From: Sunxiuqinia sp965230765
Lineage (GTDB): Bacteria; Bacteroidota; Bacteroidia; Bacteroidales; Prolixibacteraceae
Direction: 5' to 3'
Assembly (NCBI GenBank): GCA_965230765.1
Contig: CBDDLR010000002.1
Coordinates: 248,001-312,000, forward strand
DNA length: 64,000 nucleotides
Shown here in pieces: positions 33,667 through 40,387 of the stretch. The position numbers and the translations under genes are program-made. Numbering within the stretch: position 1 is the first letter of the stretch; each line of letters starts with the position of its first letter. The notes under the pieces are model-generated. The model searched no databases and was not told the origin of the DNA. It saw only the letters and a program-made list of their open reading frames with translations.

Positions 33667-33858
33667 ATGAATCAAACACTCAACAAGAAGGTAATTGCAA
33701 AAATAGAAAACGAAGTATGCCCAAGGCATGGGAAGTCCGCAAAATTTGAATGCAAAGGAGACGTTATTTCTATAGGAGAATACTGTTGCTCTGATTTCTA
33801 TGACCTTTTACTCGAAAAGATACAAACTGAAAGAAATAATCAAATATTCAAAATGTAA
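33667..33858 (+). CDS. Small Cys-rich protein of unknown function (cassette 1, gene 1)
   Basis: The 63-aa protein has CPRHG about 18-22, FECKGD and GEYCCSDFYDLL. The Cys/His spacing suggests a small metal-binding fold of the 'C-P-x-H-G ... C-C-x-x-F' type seen in short bacterial proteins. It is 14 bp upstream of the HEPN-like gene in the same cassette, so the two are likely co-translated partners. No function is known to me. Confidence 0.6.
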   Translation: MNQTLNKKVIAKIENEVCPRHGKSAKFECKGDVISIGEYCCSDFYDLLLEKIQTERNNQIFKM

Positions 33859-33872
33859 TAGAACTAAACAAA

Positions 33873-34454
33873 ATGACAAAATCAAATATAACTAGCGTAT
33901 TAGGTATCGTAGCCGGAGTTATAATTTTATGGTTGTTTATTGACCGTGAAAACAAAAAAAGTAAAATTATCGCTCTTGAGAAAGAAATTGACGAAAATGA
34001 AAATTTCAACGAAAAAGTAAAGACTCAGTTAAGGGACTTAATTGAAAACAATCCAGAAATAGAAACAAACATATCCAACGAGTTAGGACAAATTGCTGCA
34101 TTAATAGAGATTAAGCAGGAAACAAAAGCCTTAATGTCATTATCCAAAATAATCGAAAACTTATTAAAACAGCTTTACAAGGGAGATAAGAAGTTAAAGG
34201 ATATTGCTACTGAAAACAAACGAAAAAAACCATCATTTGCTGACTATTTAGAGTTCGCCCGATTGAAAGGTGATATTTCTTCTGAGGATTACCACTTAAT
34301 CTCAGTTCTAAAGATTATTCGGAATGAAGAAGCTCATGAATTGGATATAAAAAAGGAACAGTCTAGGGTAGTAGCAATCTTCTTATCTGGGTTTTCAACT
34401 ATCTTAAATTTATCAAAAATGAGAAAACAAATAACTGCCCCTAACAACGTGTAA
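33873..34454 (+). CDS. Membrane-anchored protein with HEPN/DUF4145-like C-terminus (cassette 1, gene 2)
   Basis: The 193-aa protein has an N-terminal membrane helix (ITSVLGIVAGVIILWLFI about 6-23), a charged coiled-coil part (about 28-60) and an all-helical C-terminal domain with IIRNEEAHEL about 150-159. RNEEAH fits the HEPN Rx4H ribonuclease motif and the DUF4145 RN-x-x-A-H pattern. The stop codon overlaps the terminal repeat: the last residues, APNNV, are encoded by the opening of the attC-like site. A role in defence or as a toxin with the 63-aa partner is inference. Confidence 0.6.
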   Translation: MTKSNITSVLGIVAGVIILWLFIDRENKKSKIIALEKEIDENENFNEKVKTQLRDLIENNPEIETNISNELGQIAALIEIKQETKALMSLSKIIENLLKQLYKGDKKLKDIATENKRKKPSFADYLEFARLKGDISSEDYHLISVLKIIRNEEAHELDIKKEQSRVVAIFLSGFSTILNLSKMRKQITAPNNV

Positions 34455-34572
34455 ATTTTATAGCGGGTAAGGTGGTCTCGCTGGCGGCGGATTCTCTATC
34501 GTCCGTCCCGTCCTACTGGACGCTGACAATCGCCTTGAATCCGCTAATAAAACTTACACCAAACCGTTAACC
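34437..34572 (+). repeat. attC-like site 1
   Basis: Opens with GCCCCTAAC (34437-34445), complementary to the start of its own unit at 33626-33634, and closes at CCG|TTAACC (34566). Outer arms pair: GTGTAAATTTTATAGCGG against CCGCTAATAAAACTTACAC. The inner part holds GGCGGATTC and a GTCC-TACT-GGAC hairpin. About 136 bp. Confidence 0.7.
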
Positions 34573-34594
34573 ACAAATTTAAAACTGACGACAA

Positions 34595-35209
34595 ATGAAA
34601 AATTTATTTCTGATTTCAACCATGATTATTGCACTCAGTTGCAGTACTCAAAGACAAAACGACTTATCAAATGACCTAACAATCAAAGAGTCGTTTAATA
34701 CAACTGAAATTAATGACTTAACAAAAATCCAAAGTTTCTTTGACAAAAGTATTGGTTTGACGGAGAGTGATAAACAAGAAAATTTGGAAAAAGTGTACAC
34801 AGACTTTTTTCTGCAAAACTCCGACATTGAAAAAATGTCAGACTTTAAACTATCGATTAATTTCAACGACCAAAAGGGAATGTATAATCAACTCGACAAA
34901 AAGACATTTGATAATATTTGGACAATTAGCTGTTTGACTAAACCTGACTCGAATGACTCGTTGAAATACATTCAATTAAATCGTCAAGGCAAATACGTGG
35001 AGTTTTTAAAGTCATTAGGGCAACAAGACAGTGTAATTAACAATTATTACAACTCTCTCGAAATCGCAGGAGATATTTCACCTACAATGGTCGGAGACTT
35101 AATTAAGAATTATAAAAATTATAACATCAAAGACCCAAAAGTCAGGCTAATAATTGCAATTCATTACTTGACACAAAACGACAAATTTGAAAGAAAAGAA
35201 AAATATTAA
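34595..35209 (+). CDS. Putative lipoprotein of unknown function (cassette 2)
   Basis: The 204-aa protein has a lipoprotein signal (LISTMIIALSCST, Cys about 16) and an otherwise helical, Asp/Asn/Lys-rich body with no motif I recognise. It starts 28 bp into the second unit and its stop is 7 bp before the terminal repeat. The base composition is clearly AT-rich relative to the chromosomal genes at either side, as expected for a recently acquired cassette. Confidence 0.6.
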   Translation: MKNLFLISTMIIALSCSTQRQNDLSNDLTIKESFNTTEINDLTKIQSFFDKSIGLTESDKQENLEKVYTDFFLQNSDIEKMSDFKLSINFNDQKGMYNQLDKKTFDNIWTISCLTKPDSNDSLKYIQLNRQGKYVEFLKSLGQQDSVINNYYNSLEIAGDISPTMVGDLIKNYKNYNIKDPKVRLIIAIHYLTQNDKFERKEKY

Positions 35210-35215
35210 AAATCA

Positions 35216-35345
35216 GTGGTTAACAAATTGTAATATGGCAGGCGGGGTTAGTGGTGTGTCGTAAGCTGGATTCTCGCAAAATCGTTACGTCCTGCCGGAC
35301 AGGAACGCTCACCGAAATTCGCTCCGCAACATTTACCAACCGTTA
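35216..35345 (+). repeat. attC-like site 2
   Basis: Opens with GTGGTTAAC (35216-35224), the exact reverse complement of the start of its unit, GTTAACCAC (34566-34574), and closes at CCG|TTAGGT (35342), which fits GTTRRRY. Arms TTGTAATATGGCAGGCGG and CCGCAACATTTACCAA pair imperfectly. The inner TCCTG-CCGGA-CAGGA hairpin is followed by ACGCTCACCGAAAT, shared with site 4. Confidence 0.7.
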
Positions 35346-35439
35346 GGTTAATTTTGAATGATCCTAAATGAAGTTAAATAAAAGAATAATTATACAATTC
35401 GAGTCAAAACATACATAACAGGATAACTTAAAAAAGAGA

Positions 35440-36051
35440 ATGATAAAGAAAAGAACGATGCTTTTAGTGCTATTCTTTTTGAGCATTAATTCTATTAAAG
35501 CCCAATTTGCTGAAAATAATGCGATTTATTATTCAGACGGATTGAACCTGGGGAATTATATTGGAATAGATTTAAATCTGAACTATGTATATAAAGAAAA
35601 GTATTCATTTAAAATTGGATACATTTATAATACAAGGAAACCTAAATCACAACCTGATGACTATTCTTCTGGCTTGGCTAAAGCATTGCTTTTTGGAGCA
35701 TCAAATCCTCATGACCAAATGGAAAATTACCAAATTGCTTTGGGAAAAATATACAGCCTTAACGAGAATAGGACAACAAGAGTAAATTTGTCTATTGGAA
35801 TAGGTTATACGGTAATAAAAGAACCAGAAGATTGGGAAAAAATAAAGTCTGGGTTTGTTTCCGAAAATTATACTTGGAATTATGAAAAACGAAATACATT
35901 TAGCTTAATAATTAGTCCTAAAATAGAATTCCCGTTCACTGCGATTTATGGTTTGACAATTTCACCTATGATACAAATAAATGAAGATAAAACCTACTTT
36001 GGAATTGGGTTTGGACAAATGATTGGGTTGCTAAGGAACAGAAAAAACTAA
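35440..36051 (+). CDS. Exported beta-strand protein of unknown function (cassette 3)
   Basis: The 203-aa protein has a signal peptide (MIKKRTMLLVLFFLSINSIKAQ) and repeated amphipathic strands (YSFKIGYIYNTRKP, RVNLSIGIGYTVI, FSLIISPKIEFPF, MIQINEDKTYFGIGFGQM). It looks like a small outer-membrane barrel of about eight strands. No family is recognised. It starts 97 bp into the unit, the longest leader of the four. Confidence 0.6.
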   Translation: MIKKRTMLLVLFFLSINSIKAQFAENNAIYYSDGLNLGNYIGIDLNLNYVYKEKYSFKIGYIYNTRKPKSQPDDYSSGLAKALLFGASNPHDQMENYQIALGKIYSLNENRTTRVNLSIGIGYTVIKEPEDWEKIKSGFVSENYTWNYEKRNTFSLIISPKIEFPFTAIYGLTISPMIQINEDKTYFGIGFGQMIGLLRNRKN

Positions 36052-36200
36052 ACACAAAAAAGTATGAATTTTATTGCGGATTGGTGGTTTCCCCAGAATC
36101 GGAATCTTTTTTAATTGTCCTCCTGATTAATAGGGACTGACAACTGCCCCAGCCGATAGGCAGGAAAATTAACAACGGCAACCAACAAGTAACCGTTAGT
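36048..36200 (+). repeat. attC-like site 3 (degenerate)
   Basis: Shares ATTTTATTGCGGATTGGTGG with sites 1 and 4 and closes at AACCG|TTAGTC (36195). The opening ACTAAAC only partly matches its unit start (GTTAGGTT), so the unit-end relation has decayed. The variable part contains a CTGCC/GGCAG hairpin. Confidence 0.5.
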
Positions 36201-36224
36201 CTTATTAAAAAGAACGCAGCAAAT

Positions 36225-37601
36225 ATGAAAAAATTGACATTTATAATTTCATGCATTCTCACTCTTCCCGTTTTTGGGCAAACAGACTATAACAATTATT
36301 CAAAAGTCGAAGTAAAACAAGACTTAAATTTCGCTTTCGAGAAACTGATCAACATTCATCCTTTATTCCTAGACAGCAGTGAATTGAGTAGCTACAAAAA
36401 TCAATTTTTGAAAATAGAAGAAACAATAAAAGACAGTATGTCTCAAAACGAGATATATAAAATTTTAGCTCCTATTTTTGCCTCAATAAATGATGGTCAC
36501 ACAGGAGTTATTACTCCAATGAATCAGCGAAAGGAATACACAAATGCTGGTGGAAAATCATTTCCTTTTTTTGTGGATATTCAAAATGATTCTGTTTATG
36601 TGTCATTTTATTGCGGAAACGACAAGTCTTTATTTCAAAAAGGAGAACAAATTCTTGAAATAAATGGAATAAATGCAACCGAGATAGTGAGAAATATGGA
36701 ACCACTATTTTCGGGGAAAGCTATAAATTTTAAACAAAGAGAAGTTGCAAAAAAATTCAGATTCCTAATTTGGATGCTATATGGTTTTGAAGATAATTAT
36801 GAGTTGTCGTTAAAAGACAATCAAAATACAATAAAAGAAATAACAGTTCCTGGCGTTTCGAGTTCTGATTTTATGAAAAACATAAAGCGTTTGCCTAAAG
36901 CCCAAAAAGACTTCTATGATTTGAAAATAAATCGAAGTTCTAAAACTGCTAGCATAAAAATAAAATCATTCGCAGAATTGAATGGATTTTGTGTATTTGC
37001 AGACAGTGCTTTTAGAAAAATAAATGAATGTAAAATAAATAATTTAGTGATTGATATTCGGAATAATGTTGGTGGACGCAGTATTGTCGTAGATTCCTTG
37101 TTGAATTATTTGACATATAAAAACTATGCTCTGTATAAAAAAATTCAAGTTCGTATTAGCCCTGAATTGAAAGATCATTATGAAAAAAGATACCCAGACA
37201 GGTTGGACTGGATAAATAATTATAACATTGATGACTTTGTAGTTCTCGATCACAACGAGAAAAAACCCATAAACAACTGTCATTATTTTAAAGGCAATTT
37301 GTTCCTTTTGACGAACAATTCAACTTTTAGTGCAGCAGCAACATTTGCCGGGATATTTAAAAATTTGAAAATGGGAACAATTATTGGAGAAGAAACAGGA
37401 GGTACAATATCCTACTTCGGAGATTTCTGGTTTTTAAGTACACCTAATAGCAAGATTAAATTTTATGTGTCTCCGAAACAATTTATACAATACGGAGGAG
37501 AAGAATACGACAGAGGTGTTGTTCCTGATTATATCGTTTCAGATACGAATAATTCAATCATTAACTATACAAATGACTTGATTGAAAAAGATTTTAAATA
37601 A
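36225..37601 (+). CDS. S41-family (C-terminal processing-like) peptidase (cassette 4)
   Basis: The 458-aa protein has a signal peptide (ends LPVFGQ), a helical N-terminal part and an S41 catalytic domain. VIDIRNNVGG about 275-284 corresponds to the conserved D-x-R-x-N-x-G-G strand. NNSTFSAAATFAGIF about 364-378 carries the probable nucleophile Ser 369, with GEETGGT about 388-394. Such serine peptidases act in the periplasm or as secreted enzymes. It is unusually long for a cassette gene. ATG lies 29 bp into the unit. Confidence 0.85.
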   Translation: MKKLTFIISCILTLPVFGQTDYNNYSKVEVKQDLNFAFEKLINIHPLFLDSSELSSYKNQFLKIEETIKDSMSQNEIYKILAPIFASINDGHTGVITPMNQRKEYTNAGGKSFPFFVDIQNDSVYVSFYCGNDKSLFQKGEQILEINGINATEIVRNMEPLFSGKAINFKQREVAKKFRFLIWMLYGFEDNYELSLKDNQNTIKEITVPGVSSSDFMKNIKRLPKAQKDFYDLKINRSSKTASIKIKSFAELNGFCVFADSAFRKINECKINNLVIDIRNNVGGRSIVVDSLLNYLTYKNYALYKKIQVRISPELKDHYEKRYPDRLDWINNYNIDDFVVLDHNEKKPINNCHYFKGNLFLLTNNSTFSAAATFAGIFKNLKMGTIIGEETGGTISYFGDFWFLSTPNSKIKFYVSPKQFIQYGGEEYDRGVVPDYIVSDTNNSIINYTNDLIEKDFK

Positions 37602-37735
37602 CAAACACATATCAAAGTTCATATTTTATAACGGATTGGAGGGTGTTTCTGGTGGCGGAATCTTTTTCTACCGTCCTCCCAAGTACACGGACGCTGACGC
37701 TCACCGAAATCCGCAACGACCACTTATAAGTGACC
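37595..37735 (+). repeat. attC-like site 4 (most degenerate)
   Basis: Contains ATTTTATAACGGATTGGAGGG and GGACGCTGACGCTCACCGAA followed by ATCCGCAACGACC, matching sites 1-3 in order and spacing. The closing core reads AAGTGACC instead of CCGTTAGG, so it is probably inactive and marks the array's right end. Confidence 0.5.
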
Positions 37736-37816
37736 TTTACAGACAATAAAAACCTCGAAACAAGCCTGTGTGCAAAATTTTCAGTATTTTTGATTTAAGT
37801 ATAATAAACGGATAAA

Positions 37817-38137
37817 ATGAATAGTAACGATTCAAATTCATTATCAATAATAAAAGATATTGCACGTAAAGTTTTGCCAGATTGCAAGATTCTTCTTTTT
37901 GGATCGCGTGCTAGAAAAGACAATTCAATTGATAGTGATTACGACTTTCTTGTTATTACTAAAGAAACAATAGATATCCGTAAAAAAAGGGCTCTTAAAT
38001 CAATTATGAGAAAAGAGTTAGCTCGTTGTAAAATCCCTGCAGATATTCTTATTCAAAGTGAAGAAGAAATAAATTCTAAAAAAAACATCACTGGACATAT
38101 TGTTAAACAAGTTCTTAGAGAAGGAGTTGCTTTATGA
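37817..38137 (+). CDS. MNT-type nucleotidyltransferase (antitoxin-like)
   Basis: The 106-aa protein has the minimal nucleotidyltransferase motif GSRARKDNSIDSDYDFLVI about 35-53 (GS and the paired Asp of DxD), and the usual length of MNT antitoxins. In HEPN/MNT modules this enzyme neutralises the HEPN ribonuclease, for instance by adding nucleotides to it. Its stop overlaps the start of the next gene (ATGA), the typical coupling. The HEPN partner here is broken, so the antitoxin may be an orphan. Confidence 0.85.
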   Translation: MNSNDSNSLSIIKDIARKVLPDCKILLFGSRARKDNSIDSDYDFLVITKETIDIRKKRALKSIMRKELARCKIPADILIQSEEEINSKKNITGHIVKQVLREGVAL

Positions 38138-38533
38138 ATAAGGCAACATTTGATTTCATAAAACAGTGGCTATTAAAGGCTAACGAAGATTTATTGGTCG
38201 TTGATAAATTGACAGAACATGAAATTATCGCAACTTCCTCTGTGTGTTTTCATTGCCAGTAAACTGTTGAGAAATTTCTAAAAGCATTCTTAATTGCAAA
38301 TGGAGTTGAAATTAAAAAGACTCATAATATTGAATATTTACTTTCTGAATGCGCTGACTTTGATAATGGAAGGGATTGACCGTAAAGAATTAAGTGAATT
38401 TGGAGTTGATATGCGATATCCAGGTGATATGTTTGTTCCAGACAAAGACGAGACATTAGAATACAAGAACCTCGCATTAGAAATTAAGGATTTTGTTGAA
38501 AATAAAATTGATAAAATTCTAAAATTAAAATAA
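38134..38533 (+). pseudogene. HEPN-domain toxin, disrupted
   Basis: From ATG 38134 (overlapping the MNT stop) the frame reads MNKATFDFIKQWLLKANEDL and on to SSVCFHCQ, then meets TAA at 38260-38262. The family normally continues FHCQQAVEKFLKA, and the frame beyond the stop does read TVEKFLKAFLIANG. A second lesion near 38360-38385 moves the C-terminal part (RKELSEFGVDMRYPGD) into the next frame. One CAA-to-TAA change and one small indel would explain this. Confidence 0.8.
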
Positions 38534-38620
38534 TTGCTGTTTGCGACGATTTTGAACATTCAATATGTTGTTGTAGCGCTTTTTAAGTGTCACAGCTCTA
38601 TAATTCCGGTCTCTTTCCTT

Positions 38621-39373
38621 TCACCCTTCAACTTTTTCTGCTACAAAAATCAATGGCAGGTGATTGCCGCCGTATGGCTGTTTTTCAAAATTGGAGTAAA
38701 AAGTTGCTTTGCTAAAACCATTTATTTGAAGTAGGATTTCTATTTCGGCTTTTCTTACAGGCAGCAGGTACGAGGCATGAAAATGTGAATCGCGGGTTTC
38801 CTTAACAATGAGTTCGGTGTTGAAAATAAGCTTGTCGCCCTGCTTTTGGGGTAAGTCATACTTGCGGATAAAACCAATTTTATTGGTGTCAATCAGTGGC
38901 AGGTCCGTAATTTCATTGTCAAGGATATAATCGTAGTTTAAGATTTGAACAATTAGTTTCCCATTGTTCGATAGGTGTTTGCGGGCTGTAGAAAAAAAGC
39001 GCCCAATTTCAACCAAGGAGTCCAGGTGTACAAGGGTGTTGCCCAGGCAATAAATCCCATCAAAGAGCACTTCGGGAAAATCTTCATCCAGATCAAGCAT
39101 GCTGGCTTCTTTAAATTGAAGATTGGCAGAAGGGAAGTCTTTCTTAGCAATTTCAATCATTTGCGGGTTCAAGTCAATTCCGGTGACATGAGCTCCCAGT
39201 GAGGCCAACTCGTTGGCAACTTCACCTGTTGAACAACCTGCATCGAGTAATTTCTTGCCCGATAATTTATGAATAACCGATTCGATAAAGTTGACTTTCT
39301 TAAAATCCAGTGGGAATATTTGATTGTAATAGTTGGCAATGGAGGTGTAAAAGTGTTGTTGGTCTATTTTCAT
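38621..39373 (-). CDS. Class I SAM-dependent methyltransferase
   Basis: The start at 39373 (MKIDQQHFYTSIANYYNQIFP) gives 250 aa. Motif I is LLDAGCSTGEVANELA about 43-58, then GIDLNPQMIEIA about 66-77 with the SAM-binding acidic residue, and the motif IV region GIYCLGNTLVHL. It fits the general Methyltransf_25/11 fold acting on a small molecule or protein; the substrate is unknown. It stands alone on the minus strand. Confidence 0.85.
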   Translation of the reverse strand: MKIDQQHFYTSIANYYNQIFPLDFKKVNFIESVIHKLSGKKLLDAGCSTGEVANELASLGAHVTGIDLNPQMIEIAKKDFPSANLQFKEASMLDLDEDFPEVLFDGIYCLGNTLVHLDSLVEIGRFFSTARKHLSNNGKLIVQILNYDYILDNEITDLPLIDTNKIGFIRKYDLPQKQGDKLIFNTELIVKETRDSHFHASYLLPVRKAEIEILLQINGFSKATFYSNFEKQPYGGNHLPLIFVAEKVEG

Positions 39374-39482
39374 GGGTTTTCCGGTTTGCAGTATCGAATA
39401 AACAAACACTTGACCTGAAATAATGTTTCAATACCCGAATATCTTTTTTTATTTCTCCCTTCTCTAACCAATGACTAATTGC

Positions 39483-39559
39483 CAATGTTCAATGTTCAAT
39501 GTTCAGTGTTCAATGACCAATGTTCAATGTTCAATGTTCAATGACCAATGTTCAATGTC
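39483..39559. repeat. Heptamer tandem repeat, 11 units of CAATGTT
   Basis: Eleven uninterrupted 7-mers, mostly CAATGTT with CAATGAC at units 5 and 9, CAGTGTT at unit 4 and CAATGTC at unit 11. It lies between two minus-strand genes. It is the second heptamer array in the window and has a different sequence from the one at 31.4 kb. Confidence 0.9.
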
Positions 39560-39607
39560 CAAATTTCTCTTCTCTCTTCTCCGTTTTCCTTTTACCCTTT
39601 CTCCCTT

Positions 39608-40078
39608 TTACCCTTTTATCTCGTTTAACAAGCCTTCGCAGGCATCTTCCAGAATATCCAGCACCAGCTCAAAACCTTCACTTCCACCATAATAAGGATC
39701 GGGTACGGAGTTGTGCCCATCTTTTGAGCAGAAGTCTGTCATTTTGTGGATTTTCTGCATATCGGCACTATTTCTGGCCATCTCCTGCAGGTCGAACACA
39801 TTGTTGTCATCCATTCCAATGATGAAATCAAATTCATCGAAATCCACTTTGGGGTTTACAGGGCGTGAGATTGAAGTCAACGTATAACCTCTTTTGCTCG
39901 CATGTGTCTGCATTCGTCTGTCGGCTGGCTCTCCTGCATGAAATCCTATGGTGCCTGCTGAATCCGATTCAATCTGATCGGCCAAACCCTCCTTCGCTAT
40001 TAATCCGTTAAAAACTGCTTCTGCACTGGGCGATCGACAAATATTTCCTAAACAAACAAATAGTACGCGTTGCTTCAT
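39608..40078 (-). CDS. Low-molecular-weight protein tyrosine phosphatase
   Basis: The start at 40078 (MKQRVLFVCLGNICRSPSAEA) gives 156 aa and puts the catalytic CX5R loop at Cys 9-Arg 15. The general-acid loop VPDPYYGGSEGFE about 125-137 is present, as are other family residues (DSAGTIGFHAGEPAD). It is a cytoplasmic phosphatase, often tied to tyrosine-kinase control of polysaccharide export, but no exopolysaccharide genes are adjacent. The 17-residue longer frame is not needed. Confidence 0.93.
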   Translation of the reverse strand: MKQRVLFVCLGNICRSPSAEAVFNGLIAKEGLADQIESDSAGTIGFHAGEPADRRMQTHASKRGYTLTSISRPVNPKVDFDEFDFIIGMDDNNVFDLQEMARNSADMQKIHKMTDFCSKDGHNSVPDPYYGGSEGFELVLDILEDACEGLLNEIKG

Positions 40079-40168
40079 AATCTGGTGTTTTAAACAAAAA
40101 TAGATATTTAACCGAACCACGAAAATCAAACGATGCTAAAAAATTGTTATGAAAAGAATCAGTGTAGC

Positions 40169-40335
40169 TATTGATGAGGGTGTCCAAAAAGTAAGCATAA
40201 TTGTGTATTTCATGAAATTCAGTTTTACCCTAACCCTAAAGGGAACCTGAATTTCAACGACTTCCCTTTAGGGAATGTAAGGGTAAAAGTCGTTGAAGGT
40301 GCAGATAAGATACTTTTTGGACACCCTCATCAATA
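40169..40335. mobile_element. MITE-like non-autonomous element, 167 bp
   Basis: Perfect 25-bp terminal inverted repeats (40169-40193 and 40311-40335) with outer core GAGGGTGTCCAAAAAGTA, of the kind found at the ends of DDE insertion sequences. The interior is itself a nested inverted repeat: TTTTACCCT...CCCTAAAGGGAA against its complement, plus CAACGACTT/AAGTCGTTG. No coding capacity. It lies between divergent genes. Confidence 0.8.
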
Positions 40336-40387
40336 TATTTTGATATATGGCGAGTTTTAATGAGTTTTGCATTCTGATTTTTAGTCA

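Larger units (their letters stand above)
33626..37735 (+). mobile_element. Integron-like gene-cassette array (four units, no integrase seen)
   Basis: Four units in one orientation each carry one or two genes and end in a 130-150 bp imperfect inverted repeat. Unit bounds: 33627-34566, 34567-35342, 35343-36195 and 36196 to about 37735. In units 1 and 2 the first bases (GTTAGGGGC; GTTAACCAC) are the exact reverse complement of the bases opening the terminal repeat (GCCCCTAAC; GTGGTTAAC), the signature of cassettes whose attC becomes complete on circularisation. In units 3 and 4 this match is degraded. Genes start 28-97 bp into each unit. The whole stretch is visibly more AT-rich than its flanks. 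No tyrosine recombinase is in the window. Confidence 0.7.

Noticed and set aside
39471..39822. Overlapping + strand open frames over the CAATGTT repeat
   Set aside because: They translate repeat DNA and the antisense of the phosphatase gene; no coding character.
40169..40335. The MITE-like hairpin as a terminator
   Set aside because: Both flanking genes read away from it, it is 167 bp long, and its ends look like insertion-sequence termini.
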